DNA of 64,000 nucleotides from Setophaga petechia (Eukaryota > Chordata > Aves > Passeriformes > Parulidae). Of this stretch, positions 42,641 to 53,965 are shown piece after piece. How positions within the stretch are numbered: position 1 is the stretch's first letter; each line of letters opens with the position of its first letter. The position numbers and the translations under genes are program-made. The stretch is taken from positions 1 through 64,000 of the forward strand of contig JANCRA010000174.1 in NCBI GenBank assembly GCA_024362935.1, given 5' to 3'. The notes below the pieces were generated by a model. It saw only the letters and a list, made by a program, of their open reading frames with translations. It ran no database searches and was not told where the DNA came from.

Positions 42641-44725
42641 GGATTCCCTTTTTTTGTGAGGAAAGGGCAGGATCAGATTTGGGAATGCTCTAAAGGAGGA
42701 AAGGGTGCAGGGGATGGCTCTGGAATGGAATTTGTGATCTCTTTCTGGGGAAAGGGCAGGATCAGATTTGGGAATGCTCTAAAGTGATAAAGAGTGCAGG
42801 GGATGGCTCTGGGGTGGAATTTGTTCCACACAGGGAGATCTCCTCCTCCTGGGAAAAGGGCAGGATCAGATTTGGGAGTGCTTTAATGAAATAAAGGGTG
42901 CAGGGGATGTCTGTGGGGTGGAATTTGTCACTCACAGGGAGATTTCTGTCTGAGGATGGGCAGCGTCAGATTTGGGAATGCTCCAAAGGAGTAAAGGGTG
43001 CAGGGGATGGGTCTGGGGTGGAATTTGTCCTGCACAGGGAGATCCTGTAGGGAAAGGGCAGGATCAGATTTGGGAATGCTCTAAAGTGATAAAGAGTGCA
43101 GGGGATGGCTCTGGGGTGGAATTTGTTCCACGCAGGATCTCCTCCTTCTGAGGAAAGAGCAGGATCAGATTTGGGAATTCTTTAAACTGATAAAGGGTGC
43201 AGGGGATGGCTCTGGGGTGGAATTTGCCCCACACAGGATCTCCTCCTTCTGAGGAAAGGGCAGAGTCAGATTTGGGAATGCTCCAAATGCAGGGGATGGC
43301 TCTGGGGTGGAATTTGCCCCACACAGGGAGATCCTCCAGAGGAAAGGGCAGGATCAGATTTGGGAATGCTCTAAAGCAGTAAAGAGTGCAGGGGATGGCT
43401 CTGGGGTGGAATTTGCCCCTCACAGGGAGATCCTTTAGGGAAAGGGCAGGATCAGATTTGGGAATGCTCTAAAATGATAAAGAGTGCAGGGGATGGCTCT
43501 GGGATAGAATTTGCCCCACACAGGGAGATTTCCTTGTGGAGAAAGGGCAGGATCAGATTTGGGAATGCTCTAAAGCAATACAGGGTGCAGGGGATGGCTC
43601 TGGGATGGAATTTGTCCTGCACAGGGTGGGAGATCTTCTTAGGAAAGGGCAGGATCAGATTTGGGAATGCTTTAATGAAATAAAGGGTGCAGGGGATGGC
43701 TCTGGAACAGAATTTGCCCCACACAGGGAGATTTCCTTGTGGAGAAAGGGCAGGATCAGATTTGGGGATGCTCTAAAGTGATAAAGAGTGCAGGGGATGC
43801 CTCTGGGATGGAATTTGTCCTGCACAAGATCTCCTCCTTCTGAGGAAAGAGCAGGATCAGATTTGGGAATTCTTTAAACTGATAAAGAGTGCAGGAGATG
43901 GCTCTGGGATGGAATTTATCCCACACAGGATCTCGTCCTTCTGAGGAAAGGGCAGAGTCAGATTTGGGAATGCTCCAAATGCAGGGGATGGCTCTGAGAT
44001 GGAATTTGCCCCACACAGGATCTCCTCCTTCTTAGGAAACGGCAGGATCAGATTTGGGAGTGCTCTAAAATGATAAAGAGTGCAGGGGATGGCTCTGGGA
44101 TGGAATTTGTCCCACACAGGGTGGGAGATCTTCTTAGGAAAGGGCAGGATCAGATTTGGGAATGCTTTAATGAAATAAAGGGTGCAGGGGATGGCTCTGG
44201 AGCAGAATTTGCCCCACACAGGGAGATCTCCTTGTGGGGAAAGGGCAGGATCAGATTTGGGGATGCTCTAAAGTGATAAAGAGTGCAGGGGATGCCTCTG
44301 GGATGGAATTTGTCCTGCACAAGATCTCCTCCTTCTGAGGAAAGAGCAGGATCAGATTTGGGAATTCTTTAAACTGATAAAGAGTGCAGGAGATGGCTCT
44401 GGGATGGAATTTATCCCACACAGGATCTCGTCCTTCTGAGGAAAGGGCAGAGTCAGATTTGGGAATGCTCCAAATGCAGGGGATGGCTCTGGGGTGGAAT
44501 TTGCCCCACACAGGGAGATCCTCCAGAGGAAAGGGCAGGATCAGATTTGGAAATGCTCTGAAGCAATAAAAGGTGCAGGGGATGGCTCTGAGATGGAATT
44601 TGCCCCACACAGGATCTCCTCCTTCTTAGGAAAGGGCAGGATCAGATTTGGGGATGCTCTAAAGCAATACAGGGTGCAGGGGATGGCTCTGGGATGGAAT
44701 TTGCCCCTCACAGGGAGATCTCCTC
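42641..44725. repeat. Large minisatellite, 65-105-bp unit with higher-order duplication
   Basis: About 25 copies of AAAGGGCAGGATCAGATTTG, GGAATGCTCTAAAGTGATAA, AGAGTGCAGGGGATGGCTC and TGGGATGGAATTTGCCCC. A block starting GATGCCTCTGGGATGG at 43796 recurs at 44291, near-identical for more than 200 bp. Confidence 0.95.
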
Positions 44726-45385
44726 CTTCTGGCTCCATGGAATCTGTGGGAAGCTGGAACCCTGGGAGTCCCTTGGCTCCATCGTGGGGCTGTGACTCAG
44801 CCGGGTCCCTGGGGAGGCCCCACTCGTTTTTCCCACCTCCAGCACCCCTCCCTCATCAGCTGCTGCCCTCAGCCCTGTCCCAGCCCCTGCAGGAATCTGG
44901 GAAGTTTTCCCAGATCCCCCAGGGCTCCTGTCCCAACTCACCAGGACAAAACCACAATGGTTGAAAATCTCTTAAAAATTTATTTAAATAACTTCAAAAT
45001 TAAATAACTTCAACTTTAAAATGAAATAAATTTAAGTAACTTCAAAATTTTAAAATGAAAACTCCAGCTCCTTCCTCCTGCAGTTTTCCCTTGAGTCATT
45101 CCCATCTTATTTTTTCTTATTTTTCCTGATGTTTTCCCCTCGTGGGTGGGAGAGATTTGGGATGAGGGTGATAAGCAAATCTTGGAAAACAAAGTTCAGG
45201 CAAATGCGTGGGCAGGTGGAGAGCAGCTTCCTCTGGGTGGGGACACAGCAGGGAGGGGAAGGAGCAGCTCTGGGTTTGGGGGGTTTGGGGGGCACCTGCA
45301 CAGGGGAGGCGCTTCTTGTTCTCTTGGAGCTGCTGCTCAGCTCTTCTCTGCAGGCTGGAATTTTGTGGGTGCTGATTTTGCATTC
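44726..45385. other. Non-repetitive stretch with an AT-rich patch
   Basis: 44965-45060 repeats AAATAACTTCAAAATT and TAAAATGAAATAAATTT. The remainder is ordinary GC-rich DNA with no recognised gene. Confidence 0.5.
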
Positions 45386-45925
45386 CCTGGGGAAAATGTC
45401 CCTTTTCACATGGGGGAAAATACCCCTTTTCTATGGGAAAATGCCCCTCTTTCCATGGGGGAAAATGCCCCTTTTCCTTAGGAAAAAATGTCCCTTTTCC
45501 CTGGGAGAAAATGTCCCTTTTCCCATGGGGAAAAATGCCCCTTTTCCTTGGGGGAAAATGCCCCTTTTCCTTGGGAAAAAATGTCCCTTTTCCTTGCAAT
45601 AATGTCCCTTTTCCCATGGGGGAAAATGTCCCTTTTCCCTGGGAGAAAATGTCCCTTTTCCCATGGAGAAAAATGCCCCTTTTCCTTGGGATAATGTTCC
45701 TTTTCCTTGGGGGAAAATGCCCCTTTTCATTGGGAAAAAACGCCCCTTTTCCTATGGGGAATACGCCCCTTTTCCCTGGGAAAAAATGTCCCTTTTCCCA
45801 TGGAGAAAAATGCCCCCTTTCCTTGGGAAAAAACGTCCTTTTCCCATGGGGAATATGCCCCTTTTACTTGGGAAAAAATGTCCCTTTTCCCTGGGAGAAA
45901 ATGTCCCTTTTCCCATGGGGAAAAA
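45386..45925. repeat. About 27-bp minisatellite (GGAAAAAATGTCCCTTTTCC)n
   Basis: About 20 copies: GGGAAAAAATGTCCCTTTTC and CCTTGG, CATGGG or CTGGGA linkers. Confidence 0.95.
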
Positions 45926-45934
45926 TCCAGGGAT

Positions 45935-46855
45935 TTTTGGGCAGGTGAAGATGAGGATTTTTGTGCTTCGGGGTTCCTTGCCCAGGTGTGAATGGGGGAT
46001 TTTTGTTCTCCAGGGTTCCTTGGGCAGCTGAGGATGGGGAATTTGGTGCTCCAGGTTTTTTTGGGCAGGTGAAGATGGGAGATTTTTGTGCTCCAGGGTG
46101 TTTTGGGCAGGTGAAGATTGGAGTTTTTTTGTGCTCCAGGGATTTTTGGGCAGATGAAGATGGGGATTTTTGTGCTCCAGGATTCTTTGGACAGGTGAGG
46201 ATGAGGATTTTTGTGCTCCAGGGTTCCTTGCCCAGGTGTGAATGGGGGAATTTTGTTCTCCAGGGTTCCTTGGGCAGCTGAGGATGGGGAATTTGGTGCT
46301 CCAGGGTTTTTTGGGCAGGTGAAGATGGGAGATTTTTGTGCTCCAGGGTGTTTTGGGCAGGTGAAGATGAGGATTTTCTTCTCCAGGGTTTTTTGGGCAG
46401 GTGAAGATGAGGATTTTTGTGCTCCAGGGTTTTTTGGGCAGGTGAAGATGAGGATTTTTGTGCTCCAGGGTGTTTTAGGCAGGTGAAGATGGGGATTTTT
46501 GTGCTCCGGGGTTCCTTGGGCAGCTGAGCCCGGGGGAATCCGGTGCTCCAGGGTTCCTTGCCCAGGTGTGAATGGGGGAATTTTGTTCTCCAGGGTTTTT
46601 TGGGCAGGTGAGGATGAGGATTTTTGTGCTCCGGGGTTCCTTGGGCAGGTGAAGATGAGCATTTTTGTGCTCCAGGGTGTTTTGGGCAGGTGAAGATGAG
46701 GATTTTCTTCTCCAGGGTTTTTTGGGCAGGTGAAGATGAGGATTTTCTTCTCCAGGGTTTTTTGGGCAGGTGAAGATGGAAATTTTGGTGCTCCGGGGTT
46801 CCTTGGGCAGCTGAGCCCGGGGGGATCCGGTGCTCCAGGGTTCCTTGCCCAGGTG
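45935..46855. repeat. 41-bp minisatellite
   Basis: About 22 copies of TGTGCTCCAGGGTTTTTTGG and GCAGGTGAAGATGAGGATTTT. Some carry CTTGCCCAGGTGTGAATGGG instead. Confidence 0.95.
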
Positions 46856-47005
46856 TTTCGCAGCTCCGCGGGAGGCCGGGCTCGTAAAGCGGCGCTCCGA
46901 GAGGATTAAGGGGTAATCGGGGCTGTAAACAACTCCCGGCTCTTTAACACCTTCCCCGATGCGCTCCCCGCCCTTCCCCCGCGTTCCTGGCTCTGGATGG
47001 GCCCT
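46856..47005. other. Short CpG-containing island, possible conserved element
   Basis: AGCGGCGCTCCGAGAGGATT, AAGGGGTAATCGGGGCTG and TAAACAACTCCCGGCTC sit between two arrays. TAATCG and GGATTA are bicoid-type homeodomain words. Confidence 0.35.
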
Positions 47006-47560
47006 GGGAATGTGCTGGGATGGGGATGGGGCTGTGGGATGGGGATGGGGCTGGGATGGAGCTGTGGGATGGGGATGGAGCTGTGGGATGGGGCTGGGAT
47101 GGGGCTGTGGGATGGGGCTGTGGGATGGAGCTGTGGGATGGAGCTGTGGGATGGAGCTGGGATGGGGCTGGGATGGAGCTGTGGGATGGAGCTGGGATGG
47201 GGCTGGGATGGAGCTGTGGGATGGGGCTGGGATGGAGCTGGGATGGGGCTGTGGGATGGGGATGGAGCTGGGATGGGGCTGTGGGATGGGGATGGAGCTG
47301 GGATGGGGCTGGGATGGGGCTGTGGGATGGGGATGGGGCTGGGATGGGGCTGGGATGGGGCTGTGGGATGGGGCTGGGATGGGGCTGGGATGGGGCTGTG
47401 GGATGGGGCTGTGGGATGGGGCTGTGGGATGGGGCTGTGGGATGGGGCTGTGGGATGGGGCTGGGATGGGGCTGTGGGATGGGGATGGGGCTGGGATGGA
47501 GCTGGGCTGGGACTGTGGGATGGGGCTGTGGGATGGAGCTGTGGGATCAGGAAACCCCTC
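47006..47560 (+). repeat. G-rich minisatellite (GGGATGGGGCTGT)n
   Basis: About 42 blocks of GGGATGGGGCTGT, GGGATGGGGAT or GGGATGGAGCT. It has dense GGG/GGGG runs on the + strand with 2-4-bp spacers, a strong G-quadruplex pattern. Confidence 0.96.
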
Positions 47561-47690
47561 AAAGCGGTGAGGAGGGATTTGGGGAGCCAGCACTGCATCC
47601 ATTGAGGAGGTGTCAAAGCAGCCCCTGCTCCAGATGGGAATTCCCAGCTCCAGGAGAAGGGAACTGCTCACACAACAGCAGGGAAACATC

Positions 47691-48700
47691 CTGGGATTGG
47701 GGCTTGTGGTGTTTGGGAATGGTGTGAGCCCTTCCTGCAGAGTGGGACATTCCCTGGCTGGAATTTGGGAATGGTGTGAGCCCTTCCTGCAGGGAATTGA
47801 GCAGATCCTACTGGGATATTCCCTGGCTGGAATTTGGGAATGATGTGAGCCCTTCCCTCAGGCTGAGCAGGGACATTGTCTGGCTGGAATTTGGGATATG
47901 ATGAGCAGATCCCACTGGGACATTCCCTGGCTGGAATTTGGGAATGGTGTGGAGCAAATTTGGGAATGCTCCCTTCCTGCAGGGAACGGAGCAGATCCCA
48001 CTGGGGCATTTCCTACCTGGAATTTGGGATCTGCTCTGAGCCTGTCCTGCTGGTGAGCAGATGCCACTGGGACATTCCCTGGCTGGAATTTGGGAATGGT
48101 GTGAGCTTTTCCTGCAGGGAACTGAGCAGATTCCAGTGGGACATTGCTTGGCTGGAATTTGGGAATGGTGTGAGCCCTTCCCTCAGGCTGAGCAGATCCT
48201 ACTGGGACATTCCCTGGCTGGAAATTGGGAATGGTGTGGAGGGAATTTGGGAATGCTCCCTTCCTGCAGGGAGCTGAGCAGATCCCAGTGGGGCATCTGC
48301 TGGAATTTGCCTGCCTGCAATTTGGGAATGGTGTGAGCCCTTCCCTGCTGCTTGAGCAGATCCTACCGGGACATATTCCCTGGCTGGAATTTGGGATCTG
48401 CTGTGGGCCTGTCCTGCTGGTGAGCAGATCCTGGGACATTCCTGGCTGGAATTTGGGATCTGCTGTGGGCCTGTCCTGCTGGTGAGCAGATCCTGGGACA
48501 TTCCCTGGTTGGAATTTGGGATCTGCTGTGGGCCTGTCCTGCTGGTGAGCAGATCCTGGGACATTCCCTGGTTGGAATTTGGGATCTGCTGTGGGCCTGT
48601 CCTGCTGGTGAGCAGATCCTGGGACATTCCCTGGTTGGAATTTGGGATCTGCTGTGGGCCTGTCCTGCTGGTGAGCAGATCCCAGTTGTACATTCCTGGC
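47691..48700. repeat. 60-70-bp minisatellite
   Basis: About 15 copies of TGGGACATTCCCTGGCTGG, AATTTGGGAATGGTGTGAGC, CCTTCCTGCAGGGA and GAGCAGATCC. The last four (48410-48690) are nearly identical with GATCTGCTGTGGGCCTGTCC. Confidence 0.94.
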
Positions 48701-49110
48701 TGTTTACCCGCTGCTTTCCCAGCTCTGTTTCATCTCCCGTCGTGGAATTCCCCCGCAGTTCCCACCTCCCCCCTGCTGCCCCTTCCCACGAGGAGGATCA
48801 GGGTAATTAAACACCGGGGTAATTAAACACCGGGGTAATGAAACATGGTCCGGGCAGGGCACGGAGCGACCCCGCTGTTTGCCCGGGAGATAAGGGACGG
48901 GAGATAAGGGGGTGTTTGCTGCCAGCCCAAGGACAGGGCCAGCCCTGCCCGGGCAGGACGGGTCCCCAGCCCTGGGGTGACACCTGGGGTGACATCTGGC
49001 GGGGCTGGCACTGCTCTGCCCGTGGGCACGGCTGGCACTGCTCTGCCCCTGGGCACGGCTGGCACCTGGAGCTGCAGGGGGAAAAGGGAGGAGGCACACC
49101 AGGGATGTGC
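48701..49110. other. Unique stretch with a triple homeodomain-like repeat
   Basis: At 48801-48848, GGGTAATTAAACACCG occurs in tandem at a 16-bp period, twice perfect and once as TAATGA. The flanks are CpG-rich and hold TGGCACTGCTCTGCCC twice (49008-49055). Confidence 0.5.
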
Positions 49111-50335
49111 CTGGCTGGGGGTGAAATCCCACTGGGGTTAAAACTCAAATCCCACTGGGGTTAAAATCCCATTGGGGTTGAAATTCCACTGGGGTTAAAA
49201 CTCAAATCCCACTGGGGTTAAAATTAAAATCCCACTGGGGTTAAAATCCCATTGGGGTTGAAATCCCACTGGGGTTAAAATGAAAATCCCACTGGGGTTA
49301 AAATGAAAATCCCACTGTTAAAATCCCACTGGGGTTAAAACTCAAATCTCACTGGGGTTAAAATTAAAATCCCACTGTTAAAATCCTGCTGGGGGTGAAA
49401 TCCCACTGGGGTTAAAACTCAAATCCCACTGGCGTTAAAAGTAAAGTCCCACTGGGGTTAAAATCCCATTGGGGTTGAAATCCCACTGGGGTTAAAATTA
49501 AAATCCCACTGTTAAAGTCCTGCTGGGGTTAAAATCCTGCTGGGGTTGAAATCCCACTGGGGTTAAAATGAAAATCCCACTGTTAAAATCCTACTGGGGT
49601 TAAAATCCCAGTGTGGTTAGAATCCCACTGGGGTTGAAATTCCACTGGGGTTAAAATCCCATTGGGGTTGAAATCCCACTAGGGTTAAAACTCAGATCCC
49701 ACTGGGGTTAAAATTAAAATCCCACTGGGGTTAAAATCCCATTGGGGTTGAAATCCCACTAGGGTTAAAACTCAAATCCCACTGGGGTTGAAATTAAAAT
49801 CCCACTGTTAAAATCCTGCTGGGGTTAAAATCCCACTGGTGTTGAAATCCCACTGGGGTTAAAATCCCAGTGTGGTTAAAATCCCCCGGGGTTAAAATTA
49901 AAATCCCACTGTGGTTATAGTCCCACTGTTGTTAAAATCCCACTGGGTTTAAATTCCCAGTGTGGTTAAAATGCCACTGTTAGAATCCCACTGGGGTTAA
50001 AATCAAAATCCCACTGGGGTTAAAATCAAAATCCCACAGGGGTTGAAGTTAAAATCCCACCAGGGTTAAAATCCCAGTGTGGTTAAAATTAAAATCCCAC
50101 TGTGAATAAAATCCCCCTGGGGTTAAAATCCCACTGTGGTTAAAATCCCACTGTTAGAATCCCACTGGGGTTAAAATCAAAATCCCACTGGGGTTGAAGT
50201 TGAAATCCCACTGAGGTTAAAATCCCAGTGTGGTTAAAATTAAAATCCCACCGTTGTTAAAATCCCAGTATTGTTAAAATCCCACCGTTGTTAAAATCCC
50301 AGTATTGTTAAAATCCCACTGGGGTTAAATTCCCA
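49111..50335. repeat. 17-bp minisatellite (ACTGGGGTTAAAATCCC)n
   Basis: About 65 copies, many with an extra ATTAAA or CTCAA insert giving 23-24 bp. Variants include TGTGGTTAAAATCCCA and ACTGTTAAAATCCC. Confidence 0.96.
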
Positions 50336-50515
50336 CTGTGCTGTGTCCTCAGGGAGTTTATCCAAAGGGAAGCTCTGGTCCCAAATTGAGCTCCCTCCCA
50401 TTTGCTGTTTTTCCTGGATTTTGCTGTCCCCACAGCCCCACCCTTCCCTCTCCTCACTGAAATGTCCCCCCTAAATCCCCGGGATGGGGCAGTGCCAGCC
50501 CAGCCCAGCTCCTGC

Positions 50516-51740
50516 TGCTCCCAACGGATGGAGGCCAGGGAACAGCAAATTCCCAAACCCCCAGCCCATCCTGCTGGGATTTTCCTGGGAATATCAAATT
50601 CCCAAACCCCAAACCCCCAGCCCATCCTGTTGGGATTTTCCTGGGAATAACAAATTCCAAAGCTCACCCCAAACCCCAAGCCCATCCTACTGGGATTTTC
50701 CTGGGAATATCAAATTCCCAAACCCCAAGCCCATCCAGTTGTGATTCTCCTGGGAACAACAAATTCCCAAACCCCAAACCCATCCTACTGGGTTTTCCTG
50801 GGAATAACAAATTACCAAGTTCTCCCCCAGCCCATCCTGCTGGGATTCTCCTGGCAATAACAAATTCCCAAACCCCAAACCCATCCTATTGGGATTCTCC
50901 TGGGAACAACAAATTCCCAAACCCCCAGCCCATCCTACTGGGTTTCTCCTGAGAATAACAAATTCCCAAACCCCAAGCCAATCCTACTGAGTTTCTCCTA
51001 GAAATAACAAATTCCCAAACCCCAAGCCCATCCTGCAGGGATTTTCCTGGCAATATCAAATTCCCAAGCTCTCCCCAAGCCCCCAGCCCATCCTGCTGGA
51101 ATTCTCCTGGGAATATCAAATTCCCAAGCTCATCCTGCTGGAATTTTCCTGGGAATAACAAATTCCCAAACCCCAAGCCCCCAGCCCATCCTGCTGGGAT
51201 TTTCCTGGGAATAACAAATTCCCAAGCCCATCCTGCTGGGATTTTCCTGGCAACAACAAATTCCCAAACCCCAAACCCATCCTACTGGGTTTCTCCTGGC
51301 AATAACAAATTCCCAAACCCCCAGCTCATCCTGCTGGGATTTTCCTGGGAATAACAAATTCCCAAGCTCTCCCCAAGCCCCCAGCCCATCCTACTGGGAT
51401 TCTCCTGGGAATAACAAATTCCCAAACCCCAAACCCATCCTATTGGGATTCTCCTGGGAACAACAAATTCCCAAACCCCCAGCCCATCCTACTGGGTTTC
51501 TCCTGAGAATAACAAATTCCAAGCCCATCCTTCTGGGATTTTCCTAGGAATAACAAATTCCCAAACCCCAAGCCAATCCTACTGAGTTTCTCCTAGAAAT
51601 AACAAATTCCCAAACCCCCAGCCCATCCTGCTGGGTTTCTCCTGGGAATAACAAATCCCCAGCCCATCCTGCTGGGATTTTCCCGGGAATATCAAATTCC
51701 CAAGCTCTCCCCCAGCCCATCCTGCCGGGTTTTTCCTGGT
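50516..51740. repeat. 48-bp minisatellite
   Basis: About 26 copies of CCCATCCTGCTGGGATTTTC, CTGGGAATAACAAATTCCC and AAACCCCAAG. Confidence 0.96.
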
Positions 51741-52075
51741 TCCAGGTGAGATGAAAGGGCCCTGCCCCACCTGGGGCACACCTGGAGCACAGCTGGCACC
51801 TCCCGGCCCTTTATGGCCCTTTGTGGTGCCGCGGGCTGATAAGGGCTCACCTGGGGTGGGGCTGTTTGATAAGGACTCACCTGAGGGCAGGTGAGGCTGG
51901 GCTCGGTCCCTTCCCTGTGCCCGGGCTCTGCTGGGAGCTGGGAGCATCCCCCTGGAGGCTGGAGCTGCCCTAAGGACCGAGCTCCGAGGGAGGGCTGGAA
52001 TTCCTCTGGAATTCCCGGAGTTCTGAGCTCCAGGAGGGACAATTTCATCATCCCACGGGAATTTTGGGATCCTCT
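51741..52075. other. Non-repetitive stretch
   Basis: TGATAAGGGCTCACCTGGG and TGATAAGGACTCACCTGAG form a short pair holding GATAAG (GATA-type) sites. No gene recognised. Confidence 0.4.
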
Positions 52076-52690
52076 GGGATGATGGAGCCATGTGGGATTT
52101 AATCTTTATTTAAGGCTGTGTGTGAAATCTGCCTTTGGTTATTTGTGGAGAGCTCAGCTGGGGCAAAACTCCCAAATTTTGGGATTTCTGGGATGATGGA
52201 GCCGTGTGTCAGTGTGGGATTTAATCTTTATTTAAGGCTGTGTGTGAAATCTGCTTTTAGTTGTCTGTGGGAAGCTCAGGAGGGACAAAACTCCCAAATT
52301 TTGGGATTCCCTGAGAATTCCCAGAGTTCTGAGCTCCTTTTCCAGAGGGAATTTTGGGATCCTCTGGGATGATGGAGCCGTGTGGGATTTAATCTTTATT
52401 TAAGGCTGTGTGTGAAATCTGCCTTTGGTTGTCTGTGGGAAGCTCAGGAGGGGCAAAACTCCCAAATTTTGGGATTTTCTGAGAATTCCCAGAGTTCTGA
52501 GCTTCTTTTCCAGATGGATTTTTGGGATCCTCTGGGATGATGGAGCCATGTGGGATTTAATCTTTATTTAAGGCTGTGTGTGAAATCTGCCTTTGGTTGT
52601 CTGTGGGAAGCTCAGTTGGGGCAAAACTCCCAAATTTTGGGATTCCTGGATCCCTGGGAATTCCCAGAGTTCTGAGCTCCTTTGCCAGGG
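52076..52690. repeat. Tandem repeat of 115-175 bp, 4 copies
   Basis: ATGATGGAGCC recurs at about 52080, 52195, 52370 and 52539. Each is followed by GGGATTTAATCTTTATTTAA, GGCTGTGTGTGAAATCTGC and AAAACTCCCAAATTTTGGG. Confidence 0.94.
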
Positions 52691-53100
52691 GCTCACCCTG
52701 GCTCTGGGGTGATGGTTTTGCTTAAAACTTAAGATTTGCTGTCAGCTGAGGGCTCTGCAACCTCGTTTTTCTGTTTTATTGAGCAACTTTGCAGCTTTGC
52801 TGTTTGTAAATTGAGTTTGATAACACAGCCCCCAAGTCTGAAAAGGCAGGAAGGAAAGAAAGAAAAAAAAAAAAGGAACAAAATGTGAATTTTCTCTGTG
52901 GTCTGATCTGGGGATTTATTTCACTTGGAATAATCCTGATCCAATTACCACGAGCTGGTGCCATCCTGCAGTGCCTGGGGAATCCTGCAGCTGATGTGGG
53001 CTTGGTTTGGAGATCCCTAATTAGGATTAACTGAACCCAGAGCAGCTTCTGCTCAGCTTGGCAGCACAGGAGCTTCCCTGGCTCCAGATTTCCTGGGAAG
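52691..53100. promoter_or_regulatory. Candidate conserved non-coding element
   Basis: Non-repetitive apart from an A tract at 52855-52875. It includes GCTTAAAACTTAAGATTTGC, GAGCAACTTTGCAGC, GAACAAAATGTGAATTTTC, CTGATCCAATTACCACG and CCCTAATTAGGATTAACTG. Element-like but untested. Confidence 0.4.
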
Positions 53101-53103
53101 AAC

Positions 53104-53870
53104 TTTTGGGGATGCCCATTTTGGGAATGCCCATATTGGGGATGCACATTTTAGAGATGCAGGTTTTGGGATGCCCATTTTGGGGATGCCCATTTTGGGG
53201 ATGCCCATTTTGGGATGCCCATTTTGGGGATGCAGGTTTTGGGGATGCAGGTTTGGGGATGCCCATTTTGGGATGCAGGTTTTGGGATGCCCATTTTGGG
53301 GATGCCCGTTTGGGGATGCAGGTTTGGGGATGTCCATTTTGGGGATGCAGGTTTGGGGATGCCCATTTTAGGGATGCCCATTTTGGGGATGCAGGTTTTG
53401 GGATGAACATTTGGGGATGCCCATTTTGGGGATGCTCATTTTGGGGATGCCCATTTTGGGATGCAGGTTTGGGGATGCCCATTTTGGGGATGCCCATTTT
53501 GGGGATGCAGGTTTGGGGATGCCCATTTGGGGATGCCCATTTTGGGGATGCACATTTTGGGATGCAGGTTTTGGGATGCCCATTTTAGGGATGCAGGTTT
53601 TAGGGATGCCCATTTTGGGGATGCCCATTTTGGGATGCAAGTTTGGAGATGCCCATTTTGGGGATGCAGGTTTTGGGGATGCCCATTTTGGAGATGCCCA
53701 TTTTGGGATGCCCATTTTGGGGATGCCCATTTTGGAGATGCCCATTTTGGGATGCACATTTTGGGGTGCCCATTTTGGGGTGCCCATTTTGGGATGTACA
53801 CTTTGGGGATGCAGGTTTTGGGATGCCCATTTTGGGGATGCCCATTTTGGGGATGCCCATTTTGGGGTCC
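53104..53870. repeat. 16-bp minisatellite (GATGCCCATTTTGGGG)n
   Basis: About 48 copies, alternating irregularly with GATGCAGGTTTTGGGG. Confidence 0.97.
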
Positions 53871-53965
53871 AGCAGGGTGGCTGCAGCCTCTCCCCCATCC
53901 CAAAAAACTCCAGAAAGTTGGAGCAGGCTCAGCTTGCAAGGATCCAGCTTTGCTCCAGCCTCATC

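Noticed and set aside
46475..47727. Pro/His/Ser and Gly/Trp/Met frames over 200-400 codons
   Set aside because: Come from the 41-bp and GGGATGGGGCTGT arrays.
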